Of a stretch of 49,826 nucleotides of DNA, positions 35,910 to 44,099 are shown piece by piece; positions within the stretch are counted from its first letter, which is position 1; the number at the start of each line of letters is the position of its first letter. A program made the position numbers and the translations under genes. Origin of the DNA: Streptomyces graminilatus (GTDB lineage: Bacteria; Actinomycetota; Actinomycetes; Streptomycetales; Streptomycetaceae); the NCBI RefSeq assembly GCF_001418565.1, contig NZ_LIQQ01000082.1, forward strand, positions 1 through 49,826, given 5' to 3'. The notes under the pieces were generated by a model. That model made no database searches. It had not been told where the DNA came from and worked only from the letters and a program-made list of their open reading frames with translations.

Positions 35910-37057
35910 GCGGTCCGCGGACGCCACCATGGGACCGCGATCGGGCCATGGTGCTCGCGAGGGCGAGCGGGCGGACACCGATTGACCTCTCGCTGGGAGT
36001 GGCAGCCGATCCGCCGCCCCGGCGGACGCGGCGGCCGAGCCCCGCGACGGCAGCCGAGTACCCGCTCAGCCGAGGCACGCGGAACCTGCGCGAAGCCGCG
36101 GCCGGCTACCTCGCCAGACGCTATGGCGTGACGGCCGATCCGGAGACGATCGCCGCCTCGGCCGGGTCCAAGGAGTTCATCTCCACCGTCCCGCTCTTCC
36201 TGCGGGAGGCGGGGATCGGCGGCCCGGACCGGGACACCGTTCTCATCCCCGCGCTGGGCTACCCGGCGTACGGACTCGGGGCCCGGCTCGCCGGGCTGCG
36301 CACCCATCGGGTGCCCGTCGACGAGGGGTTCCGGATGCGGCTGGACCGCGTGCCGCCGGAGGTGAGCGCGAGAGCGCTGTGCCTGTGGGTCAACAGCCCC
36401 GCGAACCCCACCGGCGTGGTCGAACCGCTCACGGAGATCACCACGTGGGCGCGCGCCCACGGCGTGCTCCTGCTGTCCGACGAGGCGTATGCCGACTCGA
36501 CCTGGTGCCATGATCCGCGTACCGCCCTCGCGGAGGGCCCGGACGGCGTCCTCGCCGTGCACAGCATGTCCAAGCGGTCCAACGCGCCCGGTCTGCGCGT
36601 CGGGTTCTACGCCGGGGATCCAGCCGTGGTGGCGCGGCTCGTGCCCCTCAGGCGTGCGGCGGGGCTGATCGGCTCCGCCGAAGCACAGGACGCCGCCGCC
36701 GATCTGCTGGCCGACGACGAGCACGCCACCGCGCAGCGCGCTCGCAACGCCCGCCGTGTCACCGGTCTGGTCGCCGCGCTCACCACGGCAGGCCTGCCGT
36801 GCGCCATGCCCGAGGGCGGCCTGTTCGTATGGCTGACCGCGCCAGGTGGCGACGGCCGGGCCTTCGCCCGGCGACTCGCGGAGCGCGCCGGAGTCGTGGT
36901 GATGCCCGGCAGCGAGTACGGCCCCGGGGGCGAGGGGCATGTGCGGATCGCCGCCGTCCGCGACACGGACGAGATCGTCGAACGTCTGCACTCGATTCTT
37001 CACTTCGACATGTCGGCCGCCCACCGGCCGGACGGGACTGGAAGAAAAGCACTGTGA
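35906..37057 (+). CDS. PLP-dependent aminotransferase, fold type I
   Basis: A 383-residue class I/II aminotransferase, related to succinyl-DAP aminotransferase (DapC) and aspartate-type enzymes. Visible motifs are AASAGSKEFI, VNSPANPTGVV (Asn contacting PLP), LLSDEAY (Asp/Tyr) and the PLP lysine Lys223 in HSMSKRSNAPGLRVGF, with the final Arg region HVRIAAV. It overlaps the decarboxylase (ATGA) and the DapD-like gene (GTGA), so the three are made together. The likely job is to move an amino group onto the keto carbon of an N-acyl-2-amino-6-ketopimelate-like intermediate. The exact substrate is unknown. Confidence 0.82.
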   Translation: MSGPRTPPWDRDRAMVLARASGRTPIDLSLGVAADPPPRRTRRPSPATAAEYPLSRGTRNLREAAAGYLARRYGVTADPETIAASAGSKEFISTVPLFLREAGIGGPDRDTVLIPALGYPAYGLGARLAGLRTHRVPVDEGFRMRLDRVPPEVSARALCLWVNSPANPTGVVEPLTEITTWARAHGVLLLSDEAYADSTWCHDPRTALAEGPDGVLAVHSMSKRSNAPGLRVGFYAGDPAVVARLVPLRRAAGLIGSAEAQDAAADLLADDEHATAQRARNARRVTGLVAALTTAGLPCAMPEGGLFVWLTAPGGDGRAFARRLAERAGVVVMPGSEYGPGGEGHVRIAAVRDTDEIVERLHSILHFDMSAAHRPDGTGRKAL

Positions 37058-37914
37058 CCGACGCACCGACCACCGCGACAACGACCGGCGGGACCAGCCC
37101 GATTCCTGCGGCCGTCGACGAACTGTGGGACCACCGGGGAGACTTGACCACAGACGACTCCGAAGCGCTGCGCGTCGTCGTCGAGGCGCTGGATCTGCTG
37201 GATTCCGGCAGATCCAGGGTCGCATGGGTCGACCCGGGCAGTGACGAGGTCGTCGTGGACGAACGGGCCCGCCGCGCCATCCTGTTGTCGTTCAAGCTGT
37301 TCCCGATGCGCGAGACCGCGATCGGGCCGTTCCGCCAGCACGACCGGCTTCCGTTGAAGTCGGCGTTCCCCGGCGTGCGCCTGGTGCCCGGAGCGATCGC
37401 CCGGTACGGCTGCCACCTCGCCCCGGGCACGGTGCTGATGCCGTCCTTCGTGAACATCGGCGCCCACGTCGGCGCCGGAACCCTCGTCGACACCTGGGCG
37501 ACGGTCGGATCCTGCGCCCAGGTCGGCGAGAACGTGCACGTGTCCGGGGGAGCCGGCCTGGGCGGAGTGCTCGAACCCGCGGGCGCCGTGCCGGTCGTGG
37601 TGGAGGACGACGCCTTCGTCGGCTCTCGCTCCATCGTGGTGGAGGGCGCCCGCGTGCGGCGAGGCGCCAAGCTCGGCGCCGGGGTGCTGCTGACCGGCAC
37701 GAGCCGCGTCTTCGACGCCGGGACCGGGCAGGAACTGCCGCGTGGGGAGGCCCCCGCATGGTCGGTGTGCGTGAACGCGACGAGGCCCAGGTCGTTCCCC
37801 GGCGGGGAGTTCGGGATGTCCTGCCTGCTGGTGATCAAGCAGCTCGCTCCGGGAGAGCGGCACGACAAGCTCCTGCTGGACAGCCTGTTCCGGGAGCACG
37901 GCAGCGCCGCGTGA
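37054..37914 (+). CDS. Tetrahydrodipicolinate N-acyltransferase, DapD-like
   Basis: A 286-residue protein of the left-handed beta-helix acyltransferase family. The N-terminal 100 residues are a helical domain. The hexapeptide coil runs from about 108 to 235 and contains LMPSFVNIGAHVGAGTLVDT, ATVGSCAQVGENVHVSGGAG and LGGVLEPAGAVPVVVEDD, all close to DapD. In primary metabolism DapD succinylates tetrahydrodipicolinate on the way to DAP and lysine. A second copy inside a biosynthetic cluster recalls TabB of tabtoxin. The GTG start overlaps the previous stop. No DapE-type deacylase is visible in the cluster, so the acyl group may stay on or be removed elsewhere. Confidence 0.85.
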   Translation: MTDAPTTATTTGGTSPIPAAVDELWDHRGDLTTDDSEALRVVVEALDLLDSGRSRVAWVDPGSDEVVVDERARRAILLSFKLFPMRETAIGPFRQHDRLPLKSAFPGVRLVPGAIARYGCHLAPGTVLMPSFVNIGAHVGAGTLVDTWATVGSCAQVGENVHVSGGAGLGGVLEPAGAVPVVVEDDAFVGSRSIVVEGARVRRGAKLGAGVLLTGTSRVFDAGTGQELPRGEAPAWSVCVNATRPRSFPGGEFGMSCLLVIKQLAPGERHDKLLLDSLFREHGSAA

Positions 37915-37960
37915 GGCGCCGGCGCAGCAGATCCACCCAGCCCGAAGGAGAAGTACCCCT

Positions 37961-39193
37961 ATGACATTCGATCAGCCGGCGGTCCTGTTGGTGGACCCGA
38001 CCCACACCGGTGCCGGTTACAAGGCCGCCGCACGCGACCTCGGCTTCCTCGTCGCCTCCCTGTACACGTGCGACTACACCGCCACGGCACCGGGCCACGC
38101 CGAGGGCGACGATCTCTCGTACTATGCCGACGACCCTGATCAGGCGGTGCGCCTGGTCACGGAAGCCGGTCTGTCGGTCCGTGCGGTCGTGCCGGCCATG
38201 GAGGTGAGCACCCATCTCGCGGACCGGATCGCCGAGCTGCTGAATCTGCCCGGAAATGACCACTCGCTCGCCGACGCCCGGCGCAACAAGGCCGCCATGC
38301 GTGAGCGCGCCCGGCAGGCGGGGCTGCGCATTCCCGAGTTCCACCTGGTGAATTCTCCGGACGACATCGCATCGGCAGCACACGACATCGGATTTCCGGC
38401 GATCCTCAAGCCGACCTCGGGAGCCGGCTCGCAGGGCGTGACACTGCTGCCCGATGCCGAGGCCCTTCGCGACCTGAGTGGTCTCGAAACACACGACGCC
38501 TTCGACATGCCCATCACGGAATGGCTGGTGGAGCGCTACATCAGGGGTCGCCAGTTCTCGGTGAACTTCTACAGCTTCGAGGGTGAACACCGGCTCGTGG
38601 ACATATGGGAGTTCCTTCAGCCGGACGACCGCGATTACGACTTCCCCATCTGGGACAACGTGCAGATCGATACGAGCCACCCCGACTGGCACCGCGTCGA
38701 ACAGTACGTGCGCGAGGTTCTCGACGCGTACGGCATCGAGCGCGGCCCCAGTCACACCGAGGTCAAGTGCTCGGAGGACGGCGTCCACCTCCTGGAAGTC
38801 GCCGCCCGGCTGCCCGGAGGCCCGATGGTGGGCACGTGGGCCGACCACGGCAACATCAGGCCCTTCCATGAGGGCATCCGCTGCTTCCTCGGTGAGCGTC
38901 CGGCGATGTTCGACACGCCGGTCAGTTTCAGCGCACGGTGCGGCGCCCTCGCGATCCGCAACGACGAGGCGCCCGGCACCTTGGTGGCCATCCACGGCCT
39001 CGATGCCGTACATGACCTTCCGGGAATCGACGAATTGCTCGTCAGCTATCAGCCCGGGGACCACGTTCCGGTCACCCGTGACGACCTCACCATCCCGTTC
39101 GGGGCCTATGTGTCAGCGGCGGACGGTGACGAGGTGCTTCGTACTCTGGCAGCCATCCGTTCGCTGGTCTCGCTGGAAATCAAGCGGAGTTGA
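37961..39193 (+). CDS. ATP-grasp ligase (amino-acid/amide ligase type)
   Basis: A 410-residue ATP-grasp protein. AAGGAG precedes the ATG. The nucleotide-binding part reads GFPAILKPTSGAGSQGV (about residues 145-161), WLVERYIRGRQFSVNFYS is the central strand-loop, and HLLEVAARLPGG supplies the Mg-binding Glu and Arg. Such enzymes activate a carboxylate as acyl phosphate and join it to an amine, often linking amino acids (BacD-like, or the ATP-grasp proteins of tabtoxin and beta-ethynylserine pathways). Here it may couple the lysine-like amino acid to another amino acid or to 7-carboxy-7-deazaguanine. It is 46 bases after the DapD-like gene, within the same operon. Confidence 0.8.
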   Translation: MTFDQPAVLLVDPTHTGAGYKAAARDLGFLVASLYTCDYTATAPGHAEGDDLSYYADDPDQAVRLVTEAGLSVRAVVPAMEVSTHLADRIAELLNLPGNDHSLADARRNKAAMRERARQAGLRIPEFHLVNSPDDIASAAHDIGFPAILKPTSGAGSQGVTLLPDAEALRDLSGLETHDAFDMPITEWLVERYIRGRQFSVNFYSFEGEHRLVDIWEFLQPDDRDYDFPIWDNVQIDTSHPDWHRVEQYVREVLDAYGIERGPSHTEVKCSEDGVHLLEVAARLPGGPMVGTWADHGNIRPFHEGIRCFLGERPAMFDTPVSFSARCGALAIRNDEAPGTLVAIHGLDAVHDLPGIDELLVSYQPGDHVPVTRDDLTIPFGAYVSAADGDEVLRTLAAIRSLVSLEIKRS

Positions 39194-39217
39194 GGAAAAG
39201 AAGGACTCCTCACTCTC

Positions 39218-39271
39218 ATGTCGATGACGTTCCCACAAGGAACTGCACAACGGGCGGGAGAAAAGCGATGA
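39218..39271 (+). CDS. Possible 17-residue leader peptide coupled to the fusion gene
   Basis: ATG at 39218 opens 17 codons (MSMTFPQGTAQRAGEKR) and its TGA overlaps the ATG of the next gene as ATGA. An AAGGA lies about 10 bases upstream. Translation of the short frame could feed ribosomes to the large fusion gene. It may be a coupling device only, or chance. Confidence 0.35.
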   Translation: MSMTFPQGTAQRAGEKR

Positions 39272-42200
39272 CTGAATTCACAGCGGAACAGCGACGGCTG
39301 CGTGGGGAAGTGCGAGATCTGCTGACCCGTCCTGATATCCGGGGCGAGTTGGCCGCGCTGGGAAACGGGGCCGCCCCGGGGGCGCCCGAACTGCATCCAT
39401 GGCGGCTGTACCGCCAACTCGGAGCCCGTGGTCTGATCGCGCCGCACTGGCCGGTGCGCTACGGGGGCCGGGGGCTGGGCTGGGTCGAGGCCGCGGTCGT
39501 CGCGGAGGAACTCGCCTTGCACGGGGTGCCGGACACGGCGATCGTCAACGGGATCTACAACGCGGGGGAGGCCGTGCTTACCGCCGGGACCCCCGCCCAA
39601 CGGCAACGCTTCCTGCCCGGGCTTGCCTCCGGCCGGAAGCTCGCCACAGCCCTGCTCACCGAGCCGCAGGCGGGTTCCGACCTCGCGTCCCTGCGCAGCA
39701 CGGCCACCAGGGTCGGCGCGGGTTGGGAGCTGAGCGGGACCAAGACGTGGAACGCCAAGGCGCATCTGGCGGACATCGCGATCTGCGCGGTCCGGACCGG
39801 CCCCGGTGACGGCTACGCCGGCATCAGTTTGTTCATGGTTCCGCTGCGCGCGGAGCAGGTCCGGGTCACGGCCCTGGACACCACCAACGTGGAAACGCTG
39901 TACGAGGTGGCATTCGACCGGCTGCCACTCGGTGACGAGCACCTGGTCGGCACGGCCGGTGAGGGGTGGCCCCTGCTCGTCAGCGTGCTGACCCTGGAAC
40001 GAGCCGGGCTCGGCTATCACGGACGGGCACACCGGTGGCTCGCCGCGCTCACGGAGCACCTGCGGCAGATGGACAGGCCGACCGGCGCCGAGGCCGACCA
40101 CCGGGTGCTGGAGCTGCGGCGCCGGATGAAGGCCGGCCGCGAACTGGCCTGGCAGGCGGTACGGGACCTTGCCGCACAGGGCCCTGAGACCGCGGCGGTA
40201 CCCGCGGCCACGGCGAAGTGGTTCAACACGGAACTCGCCGCCGATGTGGTCGACCTCGCCCATGCCGTCGACGGCGACCTGTCCGGTGGTGCGTCGGCGT
40301 CCTTGCTGGTTCCGGCCCACCGTGAGGCGGTGGGCCTGACCCTCGCCGCGGGAACCTCGGAGATGATGCTCACCATCGTCCAGGCGAACCTGCGCGGTCT
40401 GCTCGGCGGTGCGACCGACGACGCGGGCAACGCACCCGGGACACCCGGTCCGTCAGGCCCGGTCGAGGCCCTGCGGTCCGCCCACCGCCTGGGCGACGCC
40501 GGAGAACCGGGACCCGACCTCGGCCGGGTCGTACTCGCCCACCTCGACCAGGAGCGCGACATCGCCCAGGGAACGGAGGTGCTGATCGCGTCGGTGGAGC
40601 ACGGGCACGAGAACCCCGTGAGCCCCGGACCGTTGAAGACCGAGGAACGTCCCGGCGGCGGCTGGTCTGTCAGCGGGACCCGCTGGGCTCAGTCACGCGG
40701 TGCCGGGACCGGCCCGGTCGACCTGCTGCTTCCCCTGGACCTCGACGATGCGGGTGTCACCGTGGTGGTGGTGTCCGCGGACCGGCCGGGTGTCACGGTG
40801 GAAGCGGCTGCCACGGCACTGTCACCGGCACCCTGCCGTGTTCACCTGCACGATGTGCACATCGAGCCCGCCGACAGGCTCTGCCCGGCCGGCTCGTCCC
40901 GCTATCCGGCCGCTGTGGCCCATGCCCGGCTCCTCGCCGCCGGATATCTGCTCGGTGGCTGCCGCCGGATGCTGCGTACGGCCCTGGAACGCGCTGACAG
41001 CCGGCATCAGTTCGGACGTCCTGTCTCGGCCAACCAGTCGATCGGGCACGCGCTGGCCGCCGCGTGGGCGCGGACCCAGGGCGCTTGGTCACTGGCCGAA
41101 CGCATGGCGGCGGACCTCGGCAACGGCGTCACGCTCGACGACGACGCCGTCGACGTTCTCGTGCTGGCCGCGGAAGCGACCGCCGAGGTGACCCGCCTCG
41201 CGACGCGCGTGTCGGGAGCACACGGCCTGCTTCGGCTCGGACCGGTCCAGGACTTCGCCCGTCTCGCGAGGTACCCCGCCGCGGCCTTGGGCCCACTGGC
41301 CGCGCTGCGCGCCGAGGCCGCCGCCATCGGCGTGACCCCGCTCCGGGAGCCCGCTGCCGACGCCGCCGCGACCGTTCCCCTCGCGGCCCCTCACCCTCTC
41401 CGCTCGGCGACACCCGAGTACCGGTTGGTCGAACGGCGGGCACGGCTGACTCCCGACGCGGTCGCGCTGGTCAGCGGCACCGAACGCATGACGTACGAGG
41501 AACTCAACACCCGGGCCAACCGCGTCGCCCACGCGCTGCGCCGGCACGGTGTGGGGCCGGACGTGCCGGTCGGGGTGTGCGTGGAGCGGTCGGCCGATCT
41601 GGTGGTGGCGGTGCTCGGCGTCCTCAAAGCGGGTGGTGCCTACGTACCGCTCGATCCCGCGCATCCGCCCGCGCGCCTGCACGACATGATCGACAACAGC
41701 GACCCCGCCGTTGTGATCACTCATGAGTGGATGCGCGAATGGCTTCCGGCCGACCGGCTGCTGCTGTGTCTGGACACGGAGGAGTCGTTGTCGGCGCAGC
41801 CGTCCACCGACCTGCCGGACACCCCCCATCCGGCCAACCTCATGTACATCATGTACACCTCGGGCTCGACGGGGCGGCCGAAGGGTGTGATGGTGCACCA
41901 CGGAGCGATCGCCAACCGCATGGCGTGGGACCGGGCTTCGTTTCCGCTGACGGCCGAGGACGCCGTGCTGCAGTTGACGTCGGTCGGCTTCGACCCGTCC
42001 GTCTGGGAGATCTTCGCCGCGCTCACCAGCGGGGCGCGCCTGATCATTCTTCCTCCGAAGGCGCACCTCGACCCGCGCACCGTGGTGGACGCCATCACAC
42101 GTGAGCGCGTGACCGCCCTCACCGCGGTACCGGCCCAGATCGCCCTGCTGATCGACCAGGATCCCGGGCTGCTGGACTGTCCGTCACTGCGGTACGTGTT

Positions 42201-43158
42201 CTGCGGCGGTGACGTCCTGCCTCCGGCACTCGCCCGCCGGTTCCCTCCCCATCGGTCACCCGAATTGTTCAACATGTACGGTCCGACGGAGGTGTCGATC
42301 GACGCAACGGCTTGGCGGAACACGGAAGTTGACGGCAGCGTACCGATAGGGCGCCCCATCGGGGGCGTATCGGCGCTCGTGCGTGACGGCGATCTGAGCG
42401 AGGTGAGTGACGGACAGGTCGGCGAGTTGTGGATCGGCGGCGCCGGACTGGCCCGTGGCTACCTGGGCAGACCTGCCGAGACGGCCGAGGCGTTCCGGCC
42501 GGCTCCGGTCGGGTCGCCACCCGGCTCCCGCGTCTACCGCACCGGTGATCGGGCGCGCAGCACGGCAGACGGCGACCTGGAGTTCCACGGCCGGATCGAC
42601 CGCCAGGCGAAGATCCGGGGACATCGCGTCGAACCCGCCGAGGTCGAGTCCTCCCTGCTGCGGCTGCCGGAGGTTTCGGAGGCCGCGGTGCTCGTCGTGG
42701 AAGGGCGGCTCGTCGGATTCGTCGTCGTACCGGCGGGCACGGACGCCGGTGACCTGCGGCGCCGGTTCCGTGGACTCGTACCGGACCATCTCGTGCCGGC
42801 GCAACTGGTGCCCGTCGGCGAGTTGGCCCGCGGTCTGTCGGGAAAGATCGACTACCCGCGGCTACAGGAGTTGGCCGAACCGCCGGGCGACCGGTATCGG
42901 CCGGCCGTCGGCGCGAACACGTGTCGGTCCGTGGAAACGGAGACAGCGTTGACGCGCCTCGTCGCCGAGGTGCTCGGGATCGCGGAGGCCACACTCGACG
43001 ACGAGTTCTTCACGCTGGGCGGGGACTCGCTGAGCGCCGCCCAACTGGTCACACGCGCATCGCGGGATCTGCGGCTGACTCTCACCATCGAGATGCTGAC
43101 ACGCGGACCTTCCCTCAAGGAACTCATCGTCATGGCTGAAGAGGAAGCCAAGGAATGA
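39268..43158 (+). CDS. Fusion protein: two acyl-CoA dehydrogenase domains, NRPS adenylation domain, carrier protein
   Basis: A 1,296-residue protein. Residues about 1-385 form a complete acyl-CoA dehydrogenase-like flavoprotein (APHWPVRYGGRGLGWVEAA, LLTEPQAGSDLASL), ending AAGTSEMM; the Glu of the usual YEGT catalytic segment is Ala here. Residues about 395-710 form a second such domain (RADSRHQFGRPVSANQSIGH, SGAHGLLRLGPVQDFAR). Residues about 719-1215 are an adenylation domain with YTSGSTGRPKG (863-873), NMYGPTE, YRTGD and GKIDY. The carrier protein has Ser1254 in LGGDSLSAAQL. There is no condensation domain. It probably loads an amino acid on the carrier and oxidises it there. My reading of the specificity positions is D-P-W-Q-F-G-M-I-D, closest to Gln codes; tentative. 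Confidence 0.85.
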   Translation: MTEFTAEQRRLRGEVRDLLTRPDIRGELAALGNGAAPGAPELHPWRLYRQLGARGLIAPHWPVRYGGRGLGWVEAAVVAEELALHGVPDTAIVNGIYNAGEAVLTAGTPAQRQRFLPGLASGRKLATALLTEPQAGSDLASLRSTATRVGAGWELSGTKTWNAKAHLADIAICAVRTGPGDGYAGISLFMVPLRAEQVRVTALDTTNVETLYEVAFDRLPLGDEHLVGTAGEGWPLLVSVLTLERAGLGYHGRAHRWLAALTEHLRQMDRPTGAEADHRVLELRRRMKAGRELAWQAVRDLAAQGPETAAVPAATAKWFNTELAADVVDLAHAVDGDLSGGASASLLVPAHREAVGLTLAAGTSEMMLTIVQANLRGLLGGATDDAGNAPGTPGPSGPVEALRSAHRLGDAGEPGPDLGRVVLAHLDQERDIAQGTEVLIASVEHGHENPVSPGPLKTEERPGGGWSVSGTRWAQSRGAGTGPVDLLLPLDLDDAGVTVVVVSADRPGVTVEAAATALSPAPCRVHLHDVHIEPADRLCPAGSSRYPAAVAHARLLAAGYLLGGCRRMLRTALERADSRHQFGRPVSANQSIGHALAAAWARTQGAWSLAERMAADLGNGVTLDDDAVDVLVLAAEATAEVTRLATRVSGAHGLLRLGPVQDFARLARYPAAALGPLAALRAEAAAIGVTPLREPAADAAATVPLAAPHPLRSATPEYRLVERRARLTPDAVALVSGTERMTYEELNTRANRVAHALRRHGVGPDVPVGVCVERSADLVVAVLGVLKAGGAYVPLDPAHPPARLHDMIDNSDPAVVITHEWMREWLPADRLLLCLDTEESLSAQPSTDLPDTPHPANLMYIMYTSGSTGRPKGVMVHHGAIANRMAWDRASFPLTAEDAVLQLTSVGFDPSVWEIFAALTSGARLIILPPKAHLDPRTVVDAITRERVTALTAVPAQIALLIDQDPGLLDCPSLRYVFCGGDVLPPALARRFPPHRSPELFNMYGPTEVSIDATAWRNTEVDGSVPIGRPIGGVSALVRDGDLSEVSDGQVGELWIGGAGLARGYLGRPAETAEAFRPAPVGSPPGSRVYRTGDRARSTADGDLEFHGRIDRQAKIRGHRVEPAEVESSLLRLPEVSEAAVLVVEGRLVGFVVVPAGTDAGDLRRRFRGLVPDHLVPAQLVPVGELARGLSGKIDYPRLQELAEPPGDRYRPAVGANTCRSVETETALTRLVAEVLGIAEATLDDEFFTLGGDSLSAAQLVTRASRDLRLTLTIEMLTRGPSLKELIVMAEEEAKE

Positions 43159-43829
43159 GGCTCCCAGGAGGCCCGAGCCTGCGGCTTCTGTGTTTCCCAC
43201 CGGCCGGCGGGTATGCGGCGCCCTATCGTGCCTGGTGCGCGATGCTGCCGCCGGAAATCGCCGTGCATCCGATGGATCCGCCCGACGGGTGCGATGACGT
43301 GGATACCGTCCTCGCGGCTCTGGAGCCGACCGTGGCAGCCGTCACCGACCGGCCGACCGTGTTGTTCGGGCACAGCTTCGGCGCGCTGATCGCGTACGAG
43401 TTGGCGCACCGCCTCCGAGACCGCGGTCTGCCGCTCGTGCGGCTCGCGGTGTCGGCCAGTGCGGCACCGCATCTGGTGAGTCCCGTGACAGCGGGCACTG
43501 GCACCGCCGCCCGCGCCGAGTCCGCCCGGGTCACGGCTTGGTTCGAACTCGCTGACAGATACCGATACCGCTCCCGTCCCCCGCTGGACTGCCCCATCTC
43601 GGTCTTCGGAGGGCTGCACGACCCGACTGTGGCACGCGGCGAGTTGGCGGCCTGGCAGGAGCACACGGTCGGTGCCGTCCGCCTTCGGGTACTCCCCGGC
43701 TCCCATGACCTGCTGCGGGAAGGCGGCGCCTACGTGGTCCGGGCACTGGAGCGGGATCTTGCGGACGACGCGGGTCAGGACACCTGGCCACCGGAATCTT
43801 CGAAAGGAAATCCACGTGTTTCAGGCTGA
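43155..43829 (+). CDS. Type II thioesterase
   Basis: A 224-residue alpha/beta hydrolase overlapping the fusion gene by [22 protein letters not shown] is the oxyanion region, [17 protein letters not shown] has the nucleophile Ser, and [13 protein letters not shown] the catalytic His. Type II thioesterases remove wrong or stalled groups from carrier proteins; because no fused thioesterase exists, this one could also release the finished product from the carrier. The protein is slightly shorter than the usual 240-250 residues, and the tail after about residue 200 is probably disordered. Confidence 0.85.
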   Translation: MRLPGGPSLRLLCFPPAGGYAAPYRAWCAMLPPEIAVHPMDPPDGCDDVDTVLAALEPTVAAVTDRPTVLFGHSFGALIAYELAHRLRDRGLPLVRLAVSASAAPHLVSPVTAGTGTAARAESARVTAWFELADRYRYRSRPPLDCPISVFGGLHDPTVARGELAAWQEHTVGAVRLRVLPGSHDLLREGGAYVVRALERDLADDAGQDTWPPESSKGNPRVSG

Positions 43830-44046
43830 CGAGCCGGACGACCGCACATACGCCGTTGTCGTCAACGAAGAGGAGCAATATTCCATTTGGCCCGCCGAAC
43901 AGCGTCCACCCGCCGGCTGGCGACGAACCGGCGTGTCCGGCACCAAGGCCGCGTGCCTGCACAACATCGAGCGGGTGTGGGTCGACATGCGCCCCCTCTC
44001 GTTGCGTCGATGGATGCGGGAGCAGACCGCAACCGCAGCCGAATAG
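43816..44046 (+). CDS. MbtH-like NRPS chaperone
   Basis: A 76-residue protein starting at GTG 43816, overlapping the thioesterase end by 14 bases; GAAAGGAA is the ribosome site. Conserved residues are all there: [30 protein letters not shown] and DMRPLSLR. MbtH proteins bind adenylation domains and make them soluble and active, so this one most likely serves the adenylation domain of the upstream fusion protein. The longer open frame upstream has no start of its own. Confidence 0.92.
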   Translation: MFQADEPDDRTYAVVVNEEEQYSIWPAEQRPPAGWRRTGVSGTKAACLHNIERVWVDMRPLSLRRWMREQTATAAE

Positions 44047-44099
44047 ACATACGGCGAAGTCGGCATGAATCAAGCCCGATCCGACCATGAGGTCTGACA

